Part shown: piece after piece, positions 1 to 6,033 of the stretch
Position numbering within the stretch: position 1 is the stretch's first letter
How the letters are laid out: each line of letters begins with the position of its first letter
Source of the DNA: Thalassospira sp. UBA1131
GTDB lineage: Bacteria > Pseudomonadota > Alphaproteobacteria > Rhodospirillales > Thalassospiraceae
Assembly (NCBI RefSeq): GCF_002311515.1
Contig: NZ_DCAO01000002.1
Coordinates: forward strand, 20,630 to 27,635
Direction: 5' to 3'
DNA length: 7,006 nucleotides
Made by a program: the position numbers and the translations under genes
Notes under the pieces: generated by a model
What the model saw: only the letters and a program-made list of their open reading frames with translations
Database searches by the model: none
Told to the model about the DNA's origin: nothing

Positions 1-1221
1 GCCCTTTGGATGCTGGCCCCGACATTTCTGATTGTCATGGGCATTGTCCTGTTTCCGTTGCTGGCCAATTTCTGGATTTCGGCCAAGCCGGTCACACTAT
101 CGGATTTGCGCCCGCCAACCCCGGTGGTGTCCGAACGGGTGCGGGGCGATTTTGACATCGCCGGGCAGGAATTTGAAATCCAGTATCGCCTGCGCAATTC
201 ATCGCGCGACGGCGATATTACCGACGTCGTCCTGACCGATACATTGCCCGCGGGCATTACGGTCATTGATCCGGGGGATGTCTGTACGGTCACGGGGGCC
301 GAGGTCCGCTGTGCGCTTGATGGCCTTCCGGCTGGCGAGCGTACCCGTCTTAAAATGACGGCTGTTTCGGATGAAAGCTTTGCCGCCAACCCGGTTTCCC
401 CGCGCGATAGCGAACCCACCGTTACCGGCACGTCCGACAACATCCTGACCAACAGTGAATTCACCCTTGATAACTTCGCACGGATTTTTGATTCCCACGA
501 ATTCTGGTCGGTGCTGTGGGTGACGATCACCTACACGGTCTTTGGCACTTTGGGCGCACTGGTGTTGGGCCTGTTTGCCGCACAAATGCTCAACAAACCC
601 TTTGCCGGGCGGTCGATCATTCGCGGGCTTTTCCTGTTTCCCTATGTCGCACCCGTGATCGCCGTTGCCTTTACATGGGTCATCCTGCTTGATCCCTTCA
701 ACGGCACCTTCAACGCCATATTGCAGCGCATGAACCTTGCCGACGAGGGCGTAAACTTCTTTGGTCAGCGCGACATTCCCATTGATGTTTTCGGGCTCAC
801 CATCGATTTCCCGCTGGCCTTGGCAACCGTGATTGCCTTTGAAGCCTGGCGCTATTTCCCGCTGTCCTTCCTGTTCATTCTGGCCCGGATGCAGTCGATT
901 TCATCTGATATGTACGAGGCCGCAGAGGTCGATGGCGCCACGCCCTTGCAACAGTTCTGGCACATATCCCTGCCGCAACTTCTGGGGATCCTATCCACGC
1001 TGTTCCTGCTGCGCTTCATTTGGACGTTCAACAAGTTTGACGACATCTTCCTTTTGACCGGCGGGGCGGCGGGCACGCGGACACTCACGGTCGATGTCTA
1101 TGAACAGGGCTTTGCCCTGTCCAATCTTGGCGCCGGGGCGGCGGTGGCGGTTGCCATCTTCATCCTGCTTCTGGTGTTTGCCGTGTTCTATTTCAAATTC
1201 GTCCATCGGGAGGATTCGTAA
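1..1221 (+). CDS. MalF-type sugar ABC transporter permease, 5' partial, with periplasmic DUF11-like insert
   Basis: Inner-membrane permease subunit of a carbohydrate importer. The frame is open from base 1 and reads ALWMLAPTF into the first membrane helix, so the ATG at 10 is probably internal and the true start lies upstream. Numbering from that Met: TM1 about 2-24, a long periplasmic stretch 25-160, TM2 about 165-190, TM3 about 206-228, and the EAA loop at 303-322 (EAAEVDG, then ISLP) that docks on the ATPase, followed by two more helices ending at 403. FTLDNFARIFDSHEFW at 151-166 is the usual segment just before TM2 in this family. Homologues usually have about 25 residues between TM1 and TM2; here there are about 140, including a DUF11-like domain. 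The stop overlaps the next permease start by one base. Family assignment is firm; substrate is inferred from the linked hydrolase. Confidence 0.93.
   Translation, partial: ALWMLAPTFLIVMGIVLFPLLANFWISAKPVTLSDLRPPTPVVSERVRGDFDIAGQEFEIQYRLRNSSRDGDITDVVLTDTLPAGITVIDPGDVCTVTGAEVRCALDGLPAGERTRLKMTAVSDESFAANPVSPRDSEPTVTGTSDNILTNSEFTLDNFARIFDSHEFWSVLWVTITYTVFGTLGALVLGLFAAQMLNKPFAGRSIIRGLFLFPYVAPVIAVAFTWVILLDPFNGTFNAILQRMNLADEGVNFFGQRDIPIDVFGLTIDFPLALATVIAFEAWRYFPLSFLFILARMQSISSDMYEAAEVDGATPLQQFWHISLPQLLGILSTLFLLRFIWTFNKFDDIFLLTGGAAGTRTLTVDVYEQGFALSNLGAGAAVAVAIFILLLVFAVFYFKFVHREDS
145..369 (+). other. DUF11-like beta-sandwich domain inserted in the MalF-type permease
   Basis: Residues about 46-120 (from the ATG at 10) follow the DUF11 pattern: FEIQYRLRNSS, then VVLTDTLPAGITVI, a Cys at 92, EVRCALDGLPAGE with a Cys at 101, then a final strand RLKMTAV. 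The DTLPAG motif and the paired cysteines bracketing a short hairpin are typical of DUF11 repeats of bacterial surface proteins. The domain sits between TM1 and TM2 and so faces the periplasm. By analogy with the Ig-like P2 loop of E. coli MalF, which contacts the maltose-binding protein, it could contact the binding protein. That role is inference, and the insertion point differs from P2. Confidence 0.75.
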
Positions 1222-2450
1222 TGCGTATCGGTACGGGTCTTCTTCTCGGTCTTCTGACCGGCTTGCTTTGGGGCACGATTGCAGTTGCGCTCACCGGCAT
1301 TTCCCTGACCCTGATCACCGGCCTTCCGGCGACACCGATCATATCGGCGGGCGCACTTGGCGGGGCGGTCAATGCTGCCATCATCATGCTGCGCGCGCCT
1401 GCTGATCGCACACCGGGGCTTTACCTTGTCGCCTTTGCTGGCGTGATCGTCTCGATGATGCTGGTCTCCTTTGGCGCACCGTTCAGTCTGGCCTTTTCGG
1501 AAAGTTCGCTTATTCAGGCCTTCGGCGTCGGGCTGATCGCGCTTGCCGTGACCTTTGCCAACCGCGCAGTCCTGATCGACATTCAGTCGGGCATGCTCAA
1601 ACGGTATGCGATTGATCTGGTGATTGTGCGCACACTCAAGGGCTTTGGCTTTGTGTTCTTTAGCGTGATCGTCATCCTGCCCTTCTATGTGATGGTGATG
1701 ACCAGTCTGAAGAACCAGCAGGATCTGTTCCTGAACCCGCTGGATTTGTCGATTGACCTGACACAGGGTGCTGCCAGCCTGTTTGACAGCTATGTCGAAC
1801 TGTTCACCAAGTTCAATTTTGGCCGCTTCCTTCTGATTTCGACCATTGTGTCGGTCTGCACCGTTTTGATCACGTTGGCCTTTTCGATCCCCGGCGCCTA
1901 TGCGGTGGCGCGTTTGAAGTTCCCCGGACAGACGGTGCTTTCAAGCTCGATCCTGCTGATCTATCTGGTGCCGATGATCGTTCTGGTCATCCCGCTTTAT
2001 GCCGTCTTCAGCCAGCTTGGCCTGCGCAATACGGTGGTTGGCCTTCTGATCGTCTATCCGGCCACCACGGTCCCCGTGGCGCTTTATATGCTGCAGGGAT
2101 ACTTCCGCGGTCTTCCGGCCGAACTGGAAGAAGCCGGTCTGATGGATGGTTTGTCGCGCTTTGGCGTGATCTGGAAAATCACCCTGCCACTTGCCTTGCC
2201 GGCGCTCGCATCGGTGTCGCTTTATGTCTTCATGATCGCCTGGAACGAATTCCTCTTTGCCTTCATGTTCCTCGATGATCCCGACATCTTCACCCTGTCG
2301 CGCGGGGTGGTGTCGCTGAATTCATCCGAAGTCCCACGCCAACATCTGATGGCCGGTGCGGTGATCGCAACGGTGCCGATCCTGGTCATTTTCCTCTGGT
2401 TTGAACGCTTCCTTGTTCAGGGCCTCACCGCCGGGAGTGTCAAAGGATGA
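1221..2450 (+). CDS. MalG-type sugar ABC transporter permease with extra N-terminal membrane region
   Basis: Second inner-membrane permease subunit, expected to pair with the upstream MalF-type protein. The canonical MalG-like part starts near residue 136 (LPFYVMVMTSLKNQQDLF at about 153-170). It continues through the core helices to an EAA loop at 300-323 (AELEEAGLMDG, then ITLPLALPAL) and the family-typical AWNEFLFA at 340-347, ending at 409. Homologues are usually about 270-300 residues. The extra N-terminal 130 residues are hydrophobic and suggest about four helices (roughly 7-34, 41-57, 66-85, 96-118). The start is supported by GGGAGGA at 1208-1214, six bases before an ATG that overlaps the previous stop. 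The stop overlaps the hydrolase ATG (ATGA), which implies coupled translation. Confidence 0.93.
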   Translation: MRIGTGLLLGLLTGLLWGTIAVALTGISLTLITGLPATPIISAGALGGAVNAAIIMLRAPADRTPGLYLVAFAGVIVSMMLVSFGAPFSLAFSESSLIQAFGVGLIALAVTFANRAVLIDIQSGMLKRYAIDLVIVRTLKGFGFVFFSVIVILPFYVMVMTSLKNQQDLFLNPLDLSIDLTQGAASLFDSYVELFTKFNFGRFLLISTIVSVCTVLITLAFSIPGAYAVARLKFPGQTVLSSSILLIYLVPMIVLVIPLYAVFSQLGLRNTVVGLLIVYPATTVPVALYMLQGYFRGLPAELEEAGLMDGLSRFGVIWKITLPLALPALASVSLYVFMIAWNEFLFAFMFLDDPDIFTLSRGVVSLNSSEVPRQHLMAGAVIATVPILVIFLWFERFLVQGLTAGSVKG

Positions 2451-2478
2451 GTCAGATGAGGCAGATGAGGCAGATGAG
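2447..2478 (+). repeat. 9-bp tandem repeat giving four in-frame start codons
   Basis: Three full 9-bp units (ATGAGTCAG, ATGAGGCAG, ATGAGGCAG) and a partial fourth (ATGAG) begin the hydrolase gene and encode MSQMRQMRQMS. In-frame ATGs lie at 2447, 2456, 2465 and 2474. The first overlaps the upstream stop and has GGGAG at 2433-2437, nine bases away. The second has AAAGG at 2442-2446, also nine bases away. The repeat units themselves supply GAGG three bases before the third and fourth ATGs, which is close spacing. The conserved protein begins after about residue 12, so any of the four starts gives a full domain. Confidence 0.85.
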
Positions 2479-3823
2479 CATTTCACTCGATCAGCTTACC
2501 GGCACCAACAGACGTGCGGCCGACATCCTGCTTGGCAATGATCGTGGCGGCTATACCGTGCCAAGTGCCAAGCTCTATCCGTTCCAGTGGAACTGGGACA
2601 GTGCCTTGGTCGCGCTTGGCTTTTCGGTGTTTGATTCTGATCGCGCCTGGCAGGAAGTCGAAAGCCTGCTTTCCGCGCAATGGGACAACGGCATGGTGCC
2701 GCACATCATTTTCTGGAAGGAGGAAAAAAGCTACTTCCCCGGACCGGAACAATGGGGCACGACCGACATCGCCAAAAACCCGCCAACATCGGGCATCACC
2801 CAGCCACCCGTTGCCGCAACCGTGATCGAACGGCTTCTGGCCGAAGATATCGATGCCCATCGCGACCGGGCGGCAAAACTTCTGCCCAAACTTGATCGCT
2901 GGCATCAATGGTTCCTTGATGCCCGGGATCCGGATGGCCGTGGTGTGGTTGCCATCATGCATCCATGGGAAAGTGGCCGCGATAATCTGCCCGACTGGGA
3001 TCGCCCGCTTTCGTTCATCGATACCACCGGGGTTGGCACCTATCACCGCCGCGACACCGATATCGTCAACGAAGACGAACGCCCGAAAAACAACGACTAC
3101 GATCACTATATGGCGCTGGTCAAATTCGGACGCGATTGTAACTGGAACACCGACCACATCGCGCGCAACTGCCCGTTCTGGGTCGCCGAACCGGGCATGA
3201 ACGCCATCCTGCGTCGGGCCGAACGCGACCTGATCAATATGGCAACGCTACTGGGGCAGGATGATATCGCCGCCCGCGCCACCGCCCGCCTCGCCCGTCT
3301 TGATGCCGGGTTTGAGTTGCTTTGGTCTGAAACAGTTGGCGGCTATGTCACGCTTGATTTGCGTCGCGATGAACACGCCACCGGCCTGACATCGGGAAGC
3401 TGGCTTGCGATGTTTGCCGGGCCTGTCGAACCGACGCGAGCCTGCAAGATGGCCGCAACCCTGACCCACTGGCTTTCGCAGGTCAAACACGGCGTTCCAA
3501 GCTTCGATCCCAATCATGAACTGTTTGATTCCATTCGTTATTGGCGCGGTCCGGTTTGGGCCATGATCAACTGGATGATCGCTACCGGATTGTCTGAGCA
3601 TGGCGAGACCGACCTTGCCGATCGCATCCGGCGCGACACGCAGTCCCTTATCGACCAATCCGATTTTCGTGAATATTTCTGCCCGGTGACCGGCCGTGGT
3701 GGCGGGGGCACGGACTTTTCGTGGACGGCATCGATGTCGCTTTATTGGGCGGCCCGTCCCGAAACTTTGCCCATCACCCCACACCTTTCCCAAACCGGCA
3801 CCGCAGATCAGGAGAACACATAA
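2447..3823 (+). CDS. GH63-type glycoside hydrolase, mannosylglycerate/glucosylglycerate hydrolase-like
   Basis: Predicted (alpha/alpha)6-barrel glycoside hydrolase of the MGH1-like/GH63 group, 458 residues, near the usual length of bacterial mannosylglycerate and glucosylglycerate hydrolases. Visible family motifs are FQWNWDSALVALG (46-58), WDNGMVPHIIFW (79-90), HPWESGRDNLPDWD (172-185), RYWRGPVWAMINW (364-376) and FREYFCPVTG through FSWTASMSLYW (407-434). By analogy with characterised members, D179 in GRDN is the likely general acid and E409 in REYF the likely base; these are inferred without alignment. No signal peptide or membrane helix is seen, so it should act in the cytoplasm on an imported glycoside, releasing a hexose and probably glycerate. 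It lies between the permeases and the ATPase, which ties it to the transporter. Exact substrate is uncertain; other small alpha-glycosides are possible. Four in-frame ATGs make the start ambiguous. Confidence 0.88.
   Translation: MSQMRQMRQMSISLDQLTGTNRRAADILLGNDRGGYTVPSAKLYPFQWNWDSALVALGFSVFDSDRAWQEVESLLSAQWDNGMVPHIIFWKEEKSYFPGPEQWGTTDIAKNPPTSGITQPPVAATVIERLLAEDIDAHRDRAAKLLPKLDRWHQWFLDARDPDGRGVVAIMHPWESGRDNLPDWDRPLSFIDTTGVGTYHRRDTDIVNEDERPKNNDYDHYMALVKFGRDCNWNTDHIARNCPFWVAEPGMNAILRRAERDLINMATLLGQDDIAARATARLARLDAGFELLWSETVGGYVTLDLRRDEHATGLTSGSWLAMFAGPVEPTRACKMAATLTHWLSQVKHGVPSFDPNHELFDSIRYWRGPVWAMINWMIATGLSEHGETDLADRIRRDTQSLIDQSDFREYFCPVTGRGGGGTDFSWTASMSLYWAARPETLPITPHLSQTGTADQENT
3810..3815 (+). 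promoter_or_regulatory. Shine-Dalgarno site fixing the ATPase start
   Basis: AGGAGA lies nine bases before the ATG at 3825. It decides for that start over the longer frame open from 3696, whose first 43 codons are an out-of-frame reading of the hydrolase 3' end with no ATPase character. Confidence 0.75.
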
Positions 3824-3824
3824 A

Positions 3825-4889
3825 ATGGGCCAGATCGAACTTAAAGGCATCCGCAAATCATTTGGCGGGATTGATGTCATCAAGGGCATTGATCTTCAGA
3901 TTGATGAAGGTGAGTTGGTGATTTTTGTCGGCCCGTCCGGCTGTGGCAAATCGACATTACTGCGCCTGATTTCCGGCCTTGTCGAGGCATCCGATGGCCA
4001 GATCCTGATTGATGGCGATGACGTCACCGGCAAGCCCCCGGCCGAACGTGAACTTTCGATGGTGTTTCAGTCCTATGCGCTCTATCCGCACAAATCGGTG
4101 CGTGAAAATATGGGCTTTGCCCTGACCGTTGCCGGCATGCCAAAGGCCGAAATCACCCAAAAGGTCGATGAAGCCGCTGCAACGCTCAAACTCGAAGACT
4201 ATCTGGATCGCAAACCCAAGGCACTGTCAGGTGGCCAACGTCAACGCGTCGCAATCGGTCGTGCGATTGTCCGGGAACCACGCGCCTTCCTGTTTGACGA
4301 ACCGCTGTCAAACCTTGATGCAGCTTTGCGCGTTGAAATGCGGCTTGAAATCGCCCGCCTGCATCAGAAACTCGGTGCCACCATGGTCTATGTCACCCAT
4401 GATCAGGTCGAGGCCATGACGCTTGCCGACAAGATCGTTGTTCTGCAGGCCGGCCAGATCGAACAGATCGGAACGCCACTTGATCTCTATCGCCATCCGG
4501 GCAACCTGTTTGTCGCCCAGTTTATCGGCTCGCCGAAAATGAATGTGGTCGACTGCACGGGCACGGGCACGCAGCTTACCTTTGGCAATGGCAACACATC
4601 CGATATTGCCCGCAATGCCGAAGGTGCCACCAAAATGGGCATTCGACCCGAACATATGGCGCTTTGTGATGCCGGTGATGCCTCCAAGGCCATCCTGACC
4701 GGCCAGATCGATGTCATGGAACATCTCGGCTCCGACAGCTTCGCCTATGTCAATGTGCCTGATGTCGGTCTGTTCACGGTCCGCATCGTCGGTCATTCCG
4801 ACGCGGTCGTGGGCGATACCGTCGGGCTGCATTTCGCATCCGGCGATGTGCATCTGTTCGACGCATCGGAAAAAACCATCCCGGCATGA
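3825..4889 (+). CDS. MalK/UgpC-type sugar ABC transporter ATP-binding protein
   Basis: Cytoplasmic ATPase subunit that powers the importer, 354 residues, normal for the MalK/UgpC/MsmK group. All nucleotide-binding motifs are present: Walker A GPSGCGKST (36-44), Q-loop Q82 in VFQSYALYPHKSV, signature LSGGQ (134-138), Walker B FLFDEP (155-160), D-loop SNLD (162-165) and switch H192 in VTHDQVEAM. The family-typical QIGTPLDLYRHPGNLFVAQF follows at about 214-233. Residues from about 236 form the C-terminal TOBE/OB region, with GIRPEH at 272-277. It begins one base after the hydrolase stop and is the last gene of the operon; a converging regulator gene follows. It would energise the two upstream permeases. 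ATPases of this group are sometimes shared between sugar importers, so it need not be exclusive. Confidence 0.95.
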   Translation: MGQIELKGIRKSFGGIDVIKGIDLQIDEGELVIFVGPSGCGKSTLLRLISGLVEASDGQILIDGDDVTGKPPAERELSMVFQSYALYPHKSVRENMGFALTVAGMPKAEITQKVDEAAATLKLEDYLDRKPKALSGGQRQRVAIGRAIVREPRAFLFDEPLSNLDAALRVEMRLEIARLHQKLGATMVYVTHDQVEAMTLADKIVVLQAGQIEQIGTPLDLYRHPGNLFVAQFIGSPKMNVVDCTGTGTQLTFGNGNTSDIARNAEGATKMGIRPEHMALCDAGDASKAILTGQIDVMEHLGSDSFAYVNVPDVGLFTVRIVGHSDAVVGDTVGLHFASGDVHLFDASEKTIPA

Positions 4890-4917
4890 CGAAACCCGCA
4901 TGCCGGATTTTCGATTT
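4881..4917 (+). terminator. Candidate intrinsic terminator of the transporter operon
   Basis: CCGGCATG (4881-4888) and CATGCCGG (4899-4906) form an 8-bp perfect stem with a 10-base loop, followed by ATTTTCGATTT. The left arm overlaps the ATPase stop codon (4887-4889). The T tract is interrupted, so termination may be only moderately efficient. Confidence 0.5.
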
Positions 4918-4963
4918 GGACGTCATTTTAATCCTCATACAATTAAAATGACGTCCAATATCG
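4912..4963. repeat. Long near-perfect palindrome in the convergent intergenic region
   Basis: The left arm 4916-4932 (TTGGACGTCATTTTAAT) is the exact reverse complement of 4942-4958, giving 17 uninterrupted base pairs around a 9-base loop (CCTCATACA). CGAT at 4912-4915 can add four more pairs with ATCG at 4960-4963 across a single bulged T at 4959. Pairs next to the loop are AT-rich and no T tract follows on either strand, so it is not a classical terminator. It could be a repetitive extragenic element, a transcript-stabilising 3' structure or a bidirectional barrier between converging genes. Confidence 0.85.
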
Positions 4964-4978
4964 GGCTTTGCGCCCGAT
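4960..4978. other. GC-rich hairpin overlapping the palindrome base
   Basis: ATCGGGC (4960-4966) and GCCCGAT (4972-4978) form a 7-bp stem with a 5-base loop. On the + strand a weak TGACTTTT follows; on the - strand ATTGGACGTCATTTTAAT follows. It may contribute to termination in either direction. Bases 4960-4963 are shared with the outer stem of the larger palindrome, so the two full structures cannot form together. Confidence 0.5.
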
Positions 4979-4998
4979 GTCTGACTTTTCACCAATAT

Positions 4999-5021
4999 TG
5001 AATAATGGGCTTGGTTATTCA
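4999..5021. other. AT-rich inverted repeat downstream of the Lrp-type gene
   Basis: TGAATAA (4999-5005) and TTATTCA (5015-5021) form a 7-bp stem with a 9-base loop; TTTT follows on the + strand. Nearby, AAAAAG-CCC-CTTTTT around 5037-5052 is a second small palindrome close to the Lrp-type stop codon. Either may help end the minus-strand transcript, but neither is a convincing intrinsic terminator. Confidence 0.3.
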
Positions 5022-5055
5022 TTTTAAGTGAATACCGAAAAAGCCCCTTTTTGCG

Positions 5056-5538
5056 CTATTTCAGCGTTCCTAAAACCGCCAGACTTTCATAGCGTTTGAT
5101 ATAGGGTTCATGAAACACCCGGTCGACAAAGGCGCTGTATTCTTCCATGTCACTGACCTGAATACGCAGGACAAAATCATGTGCACCTGTCACATGATGA
5201 CACTGCACAACCTCAGGCATTCTGCCGAATTCCTCGTGCATCAGCATATACCGGTCCGGGCGGTCGCGCTCCATGGTCAGAAGCACGATCACCATCATCT
5301 TCTTGCCAAACACCTTGGGTGACACGATCGCAACATCGCGCTCAATCACCCCGGTTTCACGCAGGCGCTGCACCCGGCGCAAACAGGCCGCCGATGAAAG
5401 ACCAACTTTCGCGGACAGCTCATTACCTGTTAAGCGACTGTTTTCCTGCAACAATTCCAGCAGGCGATAGTCAAATTTATCGAGTTCCGCCAAGGTCCAA
5501 TATCCCAAACGACGCTGTGACATCCTTCGGATAAACAT
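5056..5538 (-). CDS. Lrp/AsnC-family transcriptional regulator
   Basis: DNA-binding regulator of the feast/famine family, up to 160 residues. LDKFDYRLLELLQENSRLTGNELSAKVGLSSAACLRRVQRLRETGVI (19-65) is the Lrp-type winged helix-turn-helix, followed by the linker IERDVAIVSPKVFG. Residues about 80-155 form the RAM ligand-sensing and oligomerisation domain, with VTGAHDFVLRI (116-126) around the usual conserved glycine. Members typically sense amino acids and often autoregulate; the effector here is unknown. The start is uncertain. The ATG at 5538 has no clear ribosome site, and the ATG at 5523 has AAGG directly against it. A TTG at 5493 would give a 145-residue MAELDKFD protein with GGGA nine bases upstream and a more typical N-terminus. 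It converges on the transporter operon and diverges from the DUF1127 gene; a regulatory link to either is unproven. Confidence 0.92.
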   Translation of the reverse strand: MFIRRMSQRRLGYWTLAELDKFDYRLLELLQENSRLTGNELSAKVGLSSAACLRRVQRLRETGVIERDVAIVSPKVFGKKMMVIVLLTMERDRPDRYMLMHEEFGRMPEVVQCHHVTGAHDFVLRIQVSDMEEYSAFVDRVFHEPYIKRYESLAVLGTLK

Positions 5539-5580
5539 GACCGAAGCAGCCCGCGAAAGAAAATCGTTTTTACAGATTCT

Positions 5581-5617
5581 TTGCGAAAATCTCGCACGGA
5601 TTTGCGAACTTTGCGCG
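5581..5617. promoter_or_regulatory. Repeated TTGCGAA elements, candidate Lrp-type operator
   Basis: TTGCGAA occurs at 5581-5587 and 5602-5608, 21 bp apart (about two helical turns), with a related TTGCGCG at 5611-5617. The first copy is part of a 5-5-5 inverted repeat, TGCGA-AAATC-TCGCA (5582-5596), whose AT-rich centre resembles the general layout of Lrp/AsnC sites. It lies between the divergent Lrp-type and DUF1127 genes, where an autoregulatory site would be expected. The assignment is by position and symmetry only. Confidence 0.4.
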
Positions 5618-5631
5618 CCGTTTCACATAAT
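5602..5631 (+). promoter_or_regulatory. Candidate sigma70-type promoter for the DUF1127 gene
   Basis: TTGCGA (5602-5607, four of six matches to TTGACA) is followed after 18 bp by CATAAT (5626-5631, five of six matches to TATAAT). Transcription would begin near 5638, leaving a leader of roughly 68 bases before the ATG at 5706. The -35 box is itself one of the TTGCGAA repeats, so a protein bound there could block or alter transcription. Confidence 0.45.
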
Positions 5632-5705
5632 CCAGACGTAAATTGTTTTTGGGTCCGAAGGAAACTTTGTCCCCTTATTAGCAAACAAACTAGCGAGCCA
5701 GCATC

Positions 5706-5939
5706 ATGCCAGCACAGTTTACAAATGGATCCCTCGTCGCCACCACCAATGTCGCGCCGGTATCAGGCGTAACCATCTGGCGCTGGCTCGTCCTTTTCCC
5801 GCGCAAATGGGCACAGGCCTACAAGGTCGCCCGTGATGCGGAAATGCTTCGCAACGCCCCGCGCGAAGTGCTTGAAGACATCGGCATTGCCCGCAAAGAC
5901 GTCGCGTTCGTCTGCGAACACGGCCACCTGCCGAGATAA
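5706..5939 (+). CDS. Small DUF1127 (YjiS-like) protein
   Basis: Small protein of 77 residues. Residues about 25-66 match the DUF1127 pattern: IWRWLVLFPRKW, an Ala/Arg-rich helix, then LRNAPREVLEDIGIARKDVAF, where the L-x-D-I-G-I-x-R core is diagnostic. The N-terminal 20 residues are low in recognisable features. DUF1127 proteins are abundant in alphaproteobacteria; some are induced by stress or affect RNA turnover or phosphate/carbon metabolism, but the function of this one cannot be told from sequence. The ribosome site is weak (AGCGAG at 5692-5697). It is monocistronic, with its own candidate promoter upstream and a strong terminator downstream. Confidence 0.85.
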   Translation: MPAQFTNGSLVATTNVAPVSGVTIWRWLVLFPRKWAQAYKVARDAEMLRNAPREVLEDIGIARKDVAFVCEHGHLPR

Positions 5940-5955
5940 CGACCTCTCTCATTAA

Positions 5956-5985
5956 CGGTCATCAGGCACCCCACCTGACGGACCG
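5956..5985 (+). other. Hairpin in the DUF1127 3' untranslated region
   Basis: CGGTC (5956-5960) pairs with GACCG (5981-5985) and TCAGG (5962-5966) with CCTGA (5974-5978). This leaves a small asymmetric internal loop and a 7-base terminal loop CACCCCA. No T tract follows, so it is not a terminator by itself. It lies six bases before the terminator hairpin, forming a compact two-stem 3' end. Confidence 0.55.
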
Positions 5986-5990
5986 GCCTT

Positions 5991-6033
5991 AAAAGCCTGT
6001 CGGTGTCCCATGCACTGGCGGGCTTTTTGTTTT
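5991..6033 (+). terminator. Strong intrinsic terminator after the DUF1127 gene
   Basis: The arms 5991-6006 and 6012-6027 pair over 16 positions with no mismatch if G-U wobbles are allowed, closing a 5-base loop (CCCAT). The run TTTTTGTTTT at 6024-6033 supplies the U tract. This isolates the DUF1127 transcript from the oxidoreductase operon. Confidence 0.85.

Noticed and set aside
2483..3157. 224-codon open frame on the minus strand inside the hydrolase gene
   Set aside because: It is a composition-driven antisense shadow: no recognisable domain, and the plus-strand frame carries clear GH63 motifs throughout.
3696..3824. 43-codon upstream extension of the ATPase reading frame
   Set aside because: It overlaps the conserved GH63 C-terminal motif in another frame, has no ATPase similarity, and a good ribosome site precedes the ATG at 3825.
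3248..3889. 213-codon open frame on the minus strand across the hydrolase and ATPase junction
   Set aside because: No family motif is visible, and it runs antisense to two well-supported genes.
5660..5690. General-stress (EcfG-type) promoter before the DUF1127 gene
   Set aside because: GGAAAC does not match GGAAC exactly and no CGTT occurs at 16-17 bases downstream.
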